50,458 bases of DNA from an uncultured Alphaproteobacteria bacterium (GCA_902526865.1 CABZMK010000009.1:1-50458), one strand, 5' to 3'. Positions 10,020 to 17,736 are shown, numbered from the stretch's first letter. The notes: a model not told the origin generated them from the sequence alone. A program made the numbers and translations.

Positions 10020-10913
10020 CTAACTACTTATTATTCCTTTAATAAAACAAAAAATCAAATCAATACGTGATAATTTTATTTTTTTTTCTAAGGGATTATT
10101 CTTTTTTAGCAGAAAACATAATCTTTTAGCAATATTTAAAATAATTAATGTTTCTTTTTTTAATCTGCCTATTTCTATTAAATCAATTCCTTTTTTTGAA
10201 TCTTCTAGTAATTTTTCTACTTTATTAATTACTAATTTCTTTAAGTCATAAAATTTACTGTTGTTTTTGCTTATCTTTAATACATCAACTTTTATTGAAT
10301 ACTTATTGAAATAGGACATTGGTAAATAAACTCTGTCGAGAGATATATAATCTTTTTGGCAGTCTTGGAGATGATTTATAATTTGCAAAGCGGTACAAAG
10401 ATTATCAGATCCTTCAAAAATAATATTTTTATTATTAATTTTTTTTTTTCTCTCGTGATATGCTAGGTTAATAAAAAATCTACCAACTGGATTTGCTGAA
10501 TATTTGCAATAGTTGATAAGTTCTGGCCAATTTTTATATCTTTTCTTTTTTGCGTCTAACTTGAATGCTACTAAAAGTTGTCTCGAGTAAACTTGTGCAA
10601 ATTCATGGCAAGAAAAGGTTATTATAAGTTTGTTTAATACAGAAATATCTGTTTTTTTTTTCTCTTTTAAGCATTTATCAAAATAACTTAGAATTTTAAG
10701 TTTTTCTTTTGGTCTAAGTTTTTGATGGTCTGCAATGTCATCGGATGTTCTTGCAAAGAAATAAAAATGTCTAATAGATTCTTTTAACTTTCTATTGATC
10801 ATAAAGGATGCAACTGGAAAATTTTCATCTTTAAAACTTTTTCCAGATAAAAGAGAGTAAATATATTTATCATTTATTTTTTTAATACTTCCTCCCTTTC
10901 CAAGTATTTCCAA
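10020..10913 (-). CDS. hpnC: Hydroxysqualene synthase HpnC
   Basis: HpnC is the second squalene/phytoene synthase-family member of the cluster and converts presqualene diphosphate to hydroxysqualene. The family block DENFPVAS lies near residue 29 and the first aspartate-rich motif DDIADH starts at D58. The second motif region reads INHLQDCQKDY. Counted from TTG at 10913 the protein has 297 residues and overlaps hpnB by 32 bases. No ribosome binding site precedes that TTG. A strong GGGAGG element instead sits four bases before an in-frame ATT at 10886, which would give 288 residues and match the usual family N-terminus better. The start is therefore uncertain. Confidence 0.92.
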   Translation of the reverse strand: MEILGKGGSIKKINDKYIYSLLSGKSFKDENFPVASFMINRKLKESIRHFYFFARTSDDIADHQKLRPKEKLKILSYFDKCLKEKKKTDISVLNKLIITFSCHEFAQVYSRQLLVAFKLDAKKKRYKNWPELINYCKYSANPVGRFFINLAYHERKKKINNKNIIFEGSDNLCTALQIINHLQDCQKDYISLDRVYLPMSYFNKYSIKVDVLKISKNNSKFYDLKKLVINKVEKLLEDSKKGIDLIEIGRLKKETLIILNIAKRLCFLLKKNNPLEKKIKLSRIDLIFCFIKGIISS

Positions 10914-12078
10914 AAAACAGGGTATAATTTACAGCAGATGTTATTGTCATACAAATATATAAAATTGCTGTAATTGGAATTGCTAGAGCAAAATGTTTAT
11001 TTACTCCATAAAAATTTAGGGTAGGAAGAACAATCCTAATCATTAAAATTAACGAAGTAAAATTCACTACAACTAAATGAAGCTGTTGTAAATCCAATTG
11101 AAAAAATAATAAAATAATGAACATGATAGCCAATGGGAAAAGATAAATAATGGTTAGTCCTAAAATACAAATAAATAATAAAATTAAAGAATGATTTAAT
11201 TGTTCAAATGCTGTCCTAGAAACCATGTTCCAAATGCTCTTAAGGTTTTTATAACTTCGTCCACTTTTAATTTGATTTGTTAGACCTAACCAAATTGCTC
11301 CATTTTTTTTTAATAACTTTGCGATGTTACAGTCATCGATTACTTTATTGCTAATTTTGTTATATAAGTTTTCTTTTTTAAACTCTGATGCTTTACAGAA
11401 AATAAAACCACCAGCAGCAGCAGCCAATTTTTTTTTTTTATTGTTTACATAATTAAATGGATAGAGTTTTTGAAAAAAAAAAATAAAAGATGGAATAAGC
11501 ATCTTTTCCCAAAATGAATTACAATTTAACTTTGCCATTAAAGAAATCATCAAAAAATTTTCTGATTTTGAAAACTGAATTACTTTTTTTATTAAATTTT
11601 TTGAAAATGTAATATCAGAATCGAGAAATAAATAATAGTTGAAAAACTTCTTATTTGCCTGATCTACTGCTTGTTTTAATGCCCAGGTTTTGCCAACCCA
11701 TCCTGAAGGTAATTGCTTCCCTTTTAAAAGAATTAAATTTTTAAAACATTTTTTAAATTTATTTACTATTTTTTTAGTTTTATCTGAACTGTTGTCATCA
11801 ACTACAACAACTTGAAGATTCTTATAACTTTGATTCTTGATTGAGTTTAGAGTCTTTAGGATTGTTTTTTCTTCGTTTCTTGCTGGTATCATTACACAAA
11901 TCGAATCGGTAAAGACCAATGGTTTATTGAAATTTAATTTTTCTTCGAAAATGATTTTATTTTTCCAAAATAAACCCTCATCACTTGAGAATGATCTTCC
12001 GTGAATAAATGATATATACAACCAAGAGACTAGAGAAATATAGGAGATGTAAATTAAAGATTCCAATTTGATAATCAA
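10882..12078 (-). CDS. hpnB: Hopene-associated glycosyltransferase HpnB
   Basis: A 398-residue family 2 glycosyltransferase. It has an N-terminal hydrophobic segment (about residues 5-25) and a GT-A domain opening VMIPARNEEKTILKTLNSI near residue 64. The nucleotide-sugar motif VVVVDDNSSD and the DxD-like LFLDSDITFS follow, and there are about three C-terminal membrane segments (residues 290-385). Such proteins occur in hopanoid clusters, but the acceptor is not firmly known. The start is TTG at 12078; no ATG occurs before the catalytic domain, and I see no clear ribosome binding site. It is the first gene of the minus-strand hopanoid operon. Confidence 0.9.
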   Translation of the reverse strand: MIIKLESLIYISYISLVSWLYISFIHGRSFSSDEGLFWKNKIIFEEKLNFNKPLVFTDSICVMIPARNEEKTILKTLNSIKNQSYKNLQVVVVDDNSSDKTKKIVNKFKKCFKNLILLKGKQLPSGWVGKTWALKQAVDQANKKFFNYYLFLDSDITFSKNLIKKVIQFSKSENFLMISLMAKLNCNSFWEKMLIPSFIFFFQKLYPFNYVNNKKKKLAAAAGGFIFCKASEFKKENLYNKISNKVIDDCNIAKLLKKNGAIWLGLTNQIKSGRSYKNLKSIWNMVSRTAFEQLNHSLILLFICILGLTIIYLFPLAIMFIILLFFQLDLQQLHLVVVNFTSLILMIRIVLPTLNFYGVNKHFALAIPITAILYICMTITSAVNYTLFFGNTWKGRKY

Positions 12079-12106
12079 TTAAGTTAAGTTTAGCTACAAT
12101 ACAGAG

Positions 12107-12135
12107 ATTATATAGTTAAAACAACAAAAGTTGTA
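12107..12135 (-). promoter_or_regulatory. Probable promoter of the hpnB-led hopanoid operon
   Basis: Read on the minus strand, a perfect -10 hexamer TATAAT covers 12112-12107. The -35 position, 17-18 bases upstream, has only a weak match (TTACAA or TACAAC). Transcription would begin near 12100, about 22 bases before the hpnB TTG. The weak -35 box coincides with a perfect palindrome at 12130-12145, as expected for a regulated promoter. Confidence 0.45.
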
Positions 12136-12145
12136 AATTTACAAC
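12130..12145. promoter_or_regulatory. 16-bp perfect palindrome, possible operator
   Basis: The sequence GTTGTAAATTTACAAC is a perfect inverted repeat in the 227-base gap between divergent hpnB and the porin gene. It overlaps the -35 position of the likely hpnB promoter and lies about 160 bases before the porin start. The form suits a dimeric transcription factor, but I cannot name the regulator. The rest of this gap is AT-rich, and I cannot fix the porin promoter within it. Confidence 0.45.
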
Positions 12146-12305
12146 AAAATATGGTGTTCTGTTACAATTAAGTTAAAAACCCTTGATTTACAAATAATTA
12201 TATAATAAATTTTTTATATTGATTAATAATTCTACAATTTAATTTTATGCTTAAAAATTAGTCATTTTACAGTTTTTAGGTATTTTAATACAAGGAAGGA
12301 AATAA

Positions 12306-13085
12306 ATGTTAAAAAAATTAATTGCAGTTACTGCACTATCGGTACCTTTTGCAATAGCAAGTCCGGTAAAATCTTTTGAGTTTCCCGATAAATTACCATA
12401 TGGTGAAGTTTCAGCTAATGTGGCTTTCTATTCACAATATGTTTGGAGAGGCGAGCGTCAAAATGACGGTCAATCTGCTGTTCAAGGAGGTTTAGATTAC
12501 GGAGTTACATTACTAGATACATACATTGATGCCTATGTTGGGTTCTGGGGTTCAAATGTTTCCGGAGGAACTAATACATTATCAGGGAACGAACTAGACT
12601 ATTATGGTGGATTTGCTGGTGCAGTTCCGTTGTTAGAAGACTACTTCTCATATGATGTTGGTTTCTTATATTATGATTACCCAGGTATGACAGATGAAAA
12701 TACTGCAAACGGTGCAAGAAATGTTGATTTCTTTGAATATTATGCCTCTGTTGGTCTTGCAGTTCCAAACCCTCTTACTGATATAGGAGTCTCCTACTAT
12801 TATGGATATTCACCATCGGGTTGGCAAGCCGATAACTACGATTATCACAATGTTGGTATTGAGATTGCTGTTCCCAACACACCATTCACTATCTCAGGTG
12901 CAGCCGGTTTTACTGGAAATGAAATGGAAGGTGGTAATGCTTACACGGATTACATTGCTTCACTATCTACAAGTGCATTTGGATTAGATTTAGGTTTATC
13001 CTTTACAACTATTGAAGGTTATGGCGGAGTTAATGAAGACATTGAAAGTGATCAAGTTATATTTTCTATAGGAAAAAGTTTCTAA
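12306..13085 (+). CDS. TorF-family putative porin (TIGR02001-like)
   Basis: The 259-residue protein has a signal peptide (MLKKLIAVTALSVPFAIASP, cleavage around residues 19-24). It is followed by a beta-rich, aromatic and glycine-rich body beginning SANVAFYSQYVWRGERQN, typical of the TIGR02001/TorF outer-membrane family. It ends in phenylalanine (IGKSF), the usual signal for outer-membrane barrel assembly. A strong AAGGAAGG ribosome binding site precedes the ATG. It stands alone, divergent from the hopanoid operon, and ends in a strong terminator. Its codon use looks less AT-biased than its neighbours, suggesting high expression. The transported substrate is unknown. Confidence 0.85.
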   Translation: MLKKLIAVTALSVPFAIASPVKSFEFPDKLPYGEVSANVAFYSQYVWRGERQNDGQSAVQGGLDYGVTLLDTYIDAYVGFWGSNVSGGTNTLSGNELDYYGGFAGAVPLLEDYFSYDVGFLYYDYPGMTDENTANGARNVDFFEYYASVGLAVPNPLTDIGVSYYYGYSPSGWQADNYDYHNVGIEIAVPNTPFTISGAAGFTGNEMEGGNAYTDYIASLSTSAFGLDLGLSFTTIEGYGGVNEDIESDQVIFSIGKSF

Positions 13086-13109
13086 ATTCGATTTCCTTTC
13101 TTTTTTATA

Positions 13110-14168
13110 CTAAAAGGGCGTTTTTGATAACGCCCTTTTTTTATTGCATTCGCAGATTGAAATAATAATCAAAGTCAACATAAATAATGACCCTATTTGG
13201 TGCATTAAACCCAAATAAATAGGTACATATAATTTTAAAATAATTATACCCAGAGAATACTGGAGAATTATCATTGTTGTTAAAAAATAGAATAAAGTTT
13301 TTATGTCATCAAAAAACCCGTTTCTTTTAGCTTTGAAAATTGTGTGAAGTACATAAACAAGTGTTACCGTAGCAGACAACCTATGTATAAATTGAAGAAA
13401 CCCTTGATCTGATAAAAAGTTACTCAGCAGATATGAGTCTTTAGATATTAGGATGGGCGGTAAAATATTATCACCCATCAATGGAAAATTATTATATGCT
13501 AAACCAGCATCAGTTCCAGAAACCCATGCTCCAGCAGAGATTGTGATAAATAATAAAATTAATGAAATAATGAAATTTAATCTATGATGATTGATTTTTT
13601 CTGATTTTATGGTGGTGACTCTGTTTTCTGAAATGATTGTCCAAAAGAAATAAAGTAGTATTGAATAAATAAAAAAAGCGATAAGAAGGTGCGCAGATAG
13701 CCTAAAGTGACTTACATCTGGCTTGTCAATTAATCCACTTTCAACCATATACCATCCCATGAAGCCCTGGAAAAAACCTAAACAGGAAAGGATAATTATC
13801 AGTCTTTTTTCCTTAAAACTAAATCCACCTTTAAGCCAAATAAAAATGAGAGGTAAAAAGAAAGTCAAACCAATTAACCTTCCCCAAATTCTATGAATAT
13901 ATTCCCAGAAGAAAATTTTTTTAAACTCAGAAAGTGACATTCCTAAATTTTTCAATTTGTATTCAGGATATTCTTTGTACAAATTAAAGAGATTCATCCA
14001 GTCTTCATTATTAAGAGGTGGTACTATTCCTTTAAAAAAATTCCATGTTGTCATTGACAATCCAGAATCAGTGATCCTTGTGATACCTCCAATTACAACC
14101 ATGACTGTCACCATAAATAAGTTTAGCGAAAGCCAGGTAACTTTATATTTTTTAAAATATGTTTCCAT
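13110..14168 (-). CDS. ctaA: Heme A synthase (COX15/CtaA)
   Basis: Heme A synthase oxidises heme O to heme A in the inner membrane for aa3-type cytochrome oxidase. The 352-residue protein has the family N-terminal block VIGGITRITDSGLSMTTWN followed by GIVPPLN. The HRIWGR block holds a heme-ligand histidine near residue 92, and SGTDAGLAYNNFPLMG lies near residue 216. About eight hydrophobic helices are visible, with a later histidine in QFIHRLSA. The last nine residues (KRALSKTPF) are encoded by the terminator hairpin shared with the convergent porin gene. No other oxidase gene is next to it. Confidence 0.95.
   Translation of the reverse strand: METYFKKYKVTWLSLNLFMVTVMVVIGGITRITDSGLSMTTWNFFKGIVPPLNNEDWMNLFNLYKEYPEYKLKNLGMSLSEFKKIFFWEYIHRIWGRLIGLTFFLPLIFIWLKGGFSFKEKRLIIILSCLGFFQGFMGWYMVESGLIDKPDVSHFRLSAHLLIAFFIYSILLYFFWTIISENRVTTIKSEKINHHRLNFIISLILLFITISAGAWVSGTDAGLAYNNFPLMGDNILPPILISKDSYLLSNFLSDQGFLQFIHRLSATVTLVYVLHTIFKAKRNGFFDDIKTLFYFLTTMIILQYSLGIIILKLYVPIYLGLMHQIGSLFMLTLIIISICECNKKRALSKTPF
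13112..13142. terminator. Bidirectional intrinsic terminator overlapping the ctaA 3' end
   Basis: The arms AAAAGGGCGTT (13112-13122) and AACGCCCTTTT (13129-13139) form an 11-bp stem with a six-base loop, followed by a T run to 13142. It terminates the porin transcript. Read on the other strand, the same hairpin is also followed by Ts and forms the last codons of ctaA. Confidence 0.9.
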
Positions 14169-14244
14169 AGTTATATTAATAATTCTTAATTTCTAAAAAA
14201 AAATACATTATATTAGTGTAGTTTTTTGTATTTAACATATCTTA

Positions 14245-14273
14245 TTGACAAATTAAATTAAAAAAATTATGAA
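14245..14273 (+). promoter_or_regulatory. Sigma70-type promoter of cysH, possibly leaderless
   Basis: A perfect TTGACA (14245-14250) is separated by 17 bases from TATGAA (14268-14273). The expected transcription start, 6-7 bases after the -10 box, coincides with the cysH ATG at 14279, so the mRNA could be leaderless. No ribosome binding site precedes that ATG. A similar TTGACA-17-TATGTT promoter serves groES in this window. Confidence 0.55.
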
Positions 14274-14278
14274 ACAGT

Positions 14279-14977
14279 ATGGATCATGATTCAATTTATT
14301 TAAAAAATTTAAACAAGGAATATAAAGATTCACCTCCTGATTTGATCTTGAGGATGACTATTGAAAAAATATTCAAAGATAAAATAGCATATGTGTGTTC
14401 GTTCGGAACTGAATCTGCGATTATCCTTCACATGATCTCACAAATAGACAGAAACTTTCCTGTAATTTTAATTAACACAAATTTTTTATTTAAAGAAACA
14501 ATTGAATATAAGAATTATCTCATTCAAAAATTTAAATTAAAAAACTGCAAGGAAATTTTCCCTAATAGTTATGATTTGATTAAAAATGATAAAAATGGAA
14601 ATCTTTGGAAATCAAATCCTGATTCATGCTGTAATATAAGGAAAGTAATTCCTTTAGACAAAGAACTAAGGAATTACCAAGCATGGATATCCGGGAGAAA
14701 ATCGTACCACAAAGGTGAAAGAAAATTCTTAAAAATATTTGAATTTGTAAATCAAAAGGTCGTTGTAAATCCACTTGCATCTGTAAAAAAATCATTTGTA
14801 GACACATATTTTGAATTTAACAAGATAAATAAACATCCACTTTTTGCAAAAGGTTATTTGTCAATAGGTTGCATAAACTGTACGATAAAGTCTTCAAACG
14901 TAAATGATCCAAGATCTGGAAGATGGACAAACAATATAAAAACAGAATGTGGTATACATTATAGTTACAAAAAATAA
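14279..14977 (+). CDS. cysH: Adenylyl-sulfate (APS) reductase CysH
   Basis: This enzyme reduces activated sulfate to sulfite using thioredoxin or a similar donor. The 232-residue protein has the SFGTES nucleotide-binding block at residue 41. The cysteine pairs are C117-C118 (DSCCNIRKV) and C198/C201 (GCINCT), the 4Fe-4S ligands that mark APS rather than PAPS reductases. The catalytic cysteine is in ECGIH (C224). It is followed directly by cysD (stop TAA then ATG). I kept ATG 14279; the next methionine (residue 26) would remove a region usually present. Confidence 0.92.
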   Translation: MDHDSIYLKNLNKEYKDSPPDLILRMTIEKIFKDKIAYVCSFGTESAIILHMISQIDRNFPVILINTNFLFKETIEYKNYLIQKFKLKNCKEIFPNSYDLIKNDKNGNLWKSNPDSCCNIRKVIPLDKELRNYQAWISGRKSYHKGERKFLKIFEFVNQKVVVNPLASVKKSFVDTYFEFNKINKHPLFAKGYLSIGCINCTIKSSNVNDPRSGRWTNNIKTECGIHYSYKK

Positions 14978-15775
14978 ATGCAGTCAAACTTAAATAAATT
15001 GGAAAATGAGAGTATTTTCATTTTCAGGCAAGCTTACAGATCAATTCCTAACGTTGCTCTTCTTTGGTCGTTAGGAAAGGATTCTAATGTGATGATTTGG
15101 TTGGCCTTTAAAGCTTTTCTTGGAAAAATACCGTTTCCGGTAGTTCATGTTGACACAGGAAAAAAATTCAAAGAAATGTATTCTTTCAGAGATAAATATG
15201 TAAAAAAATGGGGTCTAAGTTTAATTAAGGGATCTTGTCCTTCCATCGATAAAATTGATCCATCACTTCCACCTGCCGCCCGTTCTGCTGCAAGAAAGAC
15301 TGAAGGTTTGAGAAAAATAATAAAGGAAAAAAATTTTCGAGGAATTATAGCAGGTATTCGAAGAGATGAGCAAGGAACAAGGGCCAAGGAAAGAATTTTT
15401 AGTCCACGTACAGATTCTGGAACATGGGATATTAAAAATCAACCTCCAGAATTTTGGGATCAATCAAACTTTAATTATCCGAAATCCGTTCATGTTAGAA
15501 TTCATCCATTGTTGGGCTGGACTGAAATTGATATTTGGGAATATATAAAGTGTGAAAAAATTCCTGTAGTAGATTTATATTTTTCAAAAAATGGAAAAAG
15601 ATACAGATCCTTAGGAGATGAAGATATCACATTACCAGTGGAAAGTGCGGCAAAAAACGTTGACGAAATTATTGAAGAATTAAAAATTAGCAAAACATCA
15701 GAGAGATCGGGTAGAAAAATGGATCATGAAGAAGAAAATGTTTTCGAAAGGTTAAGATCAAAAGGGTACATGTAA
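14978..15775 (+). CDS. cysD: Sulfate adenylyltransferase subunit 2 CysD
   Basis: CysD is the catalytic subunit of ATP sulfurylase and forms APS from sulfate and ATP with the GTPase CysN. The 265-residue protein has the PP-loop-like motif LLWSLGKDSNVMIWLA near residue 28, and FPVVHVDTGKKFKEMY. The region GIIAGIRRDEQGTRAKERIFSPR carries the substrate-binding residues, and the C-terminal RSGRKMDHEEENVFERLRSKGYM matches the family ending. It is slightly shorter than the about 300-residue relatives, mostly at the N-terminus. The start codon abuts the cysH stop and cysNC begins one base after its stop, so translation is probably coupled. Confidence 0.95.
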   Translation: MQSNLNKLENESIFIFRQAYRSIPNVALLWSLGKDSNVMIWLAFKAFLGKIPFPVVHVDTGKKFKEMYSFRDKYVKKWGLSLIKGSCPSIDKIDPSLPPAARSAARKTEGLRKIIKEKNFRGIIAGIRRDEQGTRAKERIFSPRTDSGTWDIKNQPPEFWDQSNFNYPKSVHVRIHPLLGWTEIDIWEYIKCEKIPVVDLYFSKNGKRYRSLGDEDITLPVESAAKNVDEIIEELKISKTSERSGRKMDHEEENVFERLRSKGYM

Positions 15776-15776
15776 T

Positions 15777-17636
15777 ATGAAGAATGATAAAAATTTAGAT
15801 GTACCAAAAATTGTGATTGTAGGGCATGTTGATCATGGAAAGTCTTCTTTTATTGGGAGGTTGCTTTATGAAATCGGAGAAATACAAGAAGAAAAATATA
15901 GGGAGTTAAAAAAAGCAAGTCAAAAGAGGGGGGATGAATTTGAATTTGCATTTTTACTTGATGCTCTTCAGGACGAGAGAGACCAAGGAATTACAATAGA
16001 TACAACCAGAATTTTCTTTAAAACCAAAAAAAGAAAATATGTATTCATTGATGCACCAGGTCACAAAGAGTTTATAAGGAATATGATTACAGGTGCTGCT
16101 TCAGCGGACATAGCAATCTTAATTGTTGACGTGAAGGAGGGCATAAAACAACAAACTAAAAAACACTCTTATCTTCTAAAGTTGCTAGGTTTTGAAAAAG
16201 TAATAACACTTTACAACAAGATGGATAAAGTTGGCTATTCTGAAAGCAAATTTTTGAATATTAAATTCAAGCTTGAAACATTTCTTTCTAAGATAGGAAT
16301 TAAATCATATTCATCTATTCCAATATCATCAAGAAAAGGTGACAATATTGTTACTTTAAGCAAAGAAACGGCATGGTATAAAGGTTTTCCATTTATTAAG
16401 GTCTTAGATGAATACAAAATTCAGGAAAATGAAAAATCTGAATTCATTAGATTTCCAGTTCAGGACATATATAAGATGGGAGATAAAAGAATTATTGTAG
16501 GAAGAATTGAATCAGGAAAAATAAAGAGCGGGACTAAACTTATTTTTCTTCCCTCTAACGAAAGTGTGAATGTAAAAACATTAGAAGTTTGGCCTAAAGC
16601 AAAAAAAGAATATGAAGTTGGAGACTGTATTGGTATCACACTAAGTGATCAAATCTTCGTTGATAAAGGTAATATGGCATCAGACATTAAAAACCCGCCA
16701 AAATTAACCAATAGATTTGAATCACGAGTTTTTTGGTTAAGTAAAAAAAAAATATTTTTCAATAAAAAATATTTTATGAAGATCAATACTGGTGAATATG
16801 AGGTTTCAATAAACAAAATAAAAAAAATTATTGATGTTGAAAGTCTTATTGAAAAAAAAAAAAAAAATGTTGAAAAAAACGATATTTGCGAGGTTGTAAT
16901 TCATTCTTCTGAGTTAATCCCAATGGACGATTACACATTTAATAAGTCTACTTCAAGATTTTGTTTGCTTGATGAAAAGGAAATTGTTGCAGGAGGAATT
17001 GTTGATATAGGTAATTACCCTGATCAGAGAGAATACAAAGACAATTTAAAACAGAATATTATTCCAGAAAATTATGCTGTAAGTGAAATTGATAGATCAA
17101 TAAAATATAATCATAGGCCCGGGATTGTGTGGCTTACTGGTCTATCAGGTGCAGGAAAAAGCACTATTTCAAAGAATGTAGAAAAAAGGCTATTTCAAAA
17201 AAATATCAATGTTTTTACATTAGACGGAGATAATCTAAGAATTGGACTAAATAAAAACCTAGATTTCTCGCCTGAGGACAGAACGGAAAATATAAGGAGA
17301 ACTGCGGAAGTTGCAAATTTATTCACTAAAGCTGGTTTTATTGTATTAGTTTCATTAATTTCTCCATATAGAAGTGAGAGAAAAAAGGCCAGAGACATAA
17401 GACCTGAGATTTTTCGTGAAATTTACATTGAGGCTTCTTTAGAGGTATGTTCAAAAAGAGACGTCAAAGGACTTTATGCTAAAGCAATGAAAGGTGAGAT
17501 TAAAAACTTTACCGGTATATCTTCACCATACGAACCACCAGAAATGCCAAATCTTATCATCAATACATCAAAATGCTCAATTGAAGAAAGTGTGGAAAAG
17601 CTAGAAAAATTTATTATTAAAGAGTTTAGTTTTTAG
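15777..17636 (+). CDS. cysNC: Bifunctional sulfate adenylyltransferase subunit 1 / APS kinase CysNC
   Basis: A fusion of CysN (GTPase subunit of ATP sulfurylase) and CysC (APS kinase), 619 residues. The N-terminal translation-factor-like GTPase shows GHVDHGKSS near residue 16, DAPGHKEF and NKMDK. The beta-barrel domains follow to about residue 430. The APS kinase domain begins near 445 with P-loop GLSGAGKST, then LDGDNLRIGLNKNLDFSPEDR and the ISPYRSERKKAR lid. Both halves look intact. A run of 16 adenines (16852-16867) within the CysN part encodes lysines, an unusual homopolymer. It is the last gene of the cysH-cysD-cysNC unit. Confidence 0.95.
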   Translation: MKNDKNLDVPKIVIVGHVDHGKSSFIGRLLYEIGEIQEEKYRELKKASQKRGDEFEFAFLLDALQDERDQGITIDTTRIFFKTKKRKYVFIDAPGHKEFIRNMITGAASADIAILIVDVKEGIKQQTKKHSYLLKLLGFEKVITLYNKMDKVGYSESKFLNIKFKLETFLSKIGIKSYSSIPISSRKGDNIVTLSKETAWYKGFPFIKVLDEYKIQENEKSEFIRFPVQDIYKMGDKRIIVGRIESGKIKSGTKLIFLPSNESVNVKTLEVWPKAKKEYEVGDCIGITLSDQIFVDKGNMASDIKNPPKLTNRFESRVFWLSKKKIFFNKKYFMKINTGEYEVSINKIKKIIDVESLIEKKKKNVEKNDICEVVIHSSELIPMDDYTFNKSTSRFCLLDEKEIVAGGIVDIGNYPDQREYKDNLKQNIIPENYAVSEIDRSIKYNHRPGIVWLTGLSGAGKSTISKNVEKRLFQKNINVFTLDGDNLRIGLNKNLDFSPEDRTENIRRTAEVANLFTKAGFIVLVSLISPYRSERKKARDIRPEIFREIYIEASLEVCSKRDVKGLYAKAMKGEIKNFTGISSPYEPPEMPNLIINTSKCSIEESVEKLEKFIIKEFSF

Positions 17637-17643
17637 AAAAGTC

Positions 17644-17672
17644 TTGACATAAAAAAAATAAATAATTATGTT
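17644..17672 (+). promoter_or_regulatory. Sigma70-type promoter of groES-groEL
   Basis: TTGACA at 17644-17649 and TATGTT at 17667-17672 are spaced by 17 bases. The start of transcription would fall inside the CIRCE operator that begins at 17671, which is the expected arrangement for HrcA repression. Confidence 0.8.
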
Positions 17673-17697
17673 AGCACTCATACACGTCGAGTGCTAA
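17671..17697. promoter_or_regulatory. CIRCE element (HrcA operator)
   Basis: A perfect match to the CIRCE consensus: TTAGCACTC, a nine-base spacer, then GAGTGCTAA. It overlaps the -10 region and start of the groES promoter and lies 39 bases before the groES ATG. It implies heat-shock control by an HrcA repressor encoded elsewhere. Confidence 0.97.
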
Positions 17698-17736
17698 AGA
17701 ATTATCACAAATATTGTCTAAGAAAGGATGTTCACT

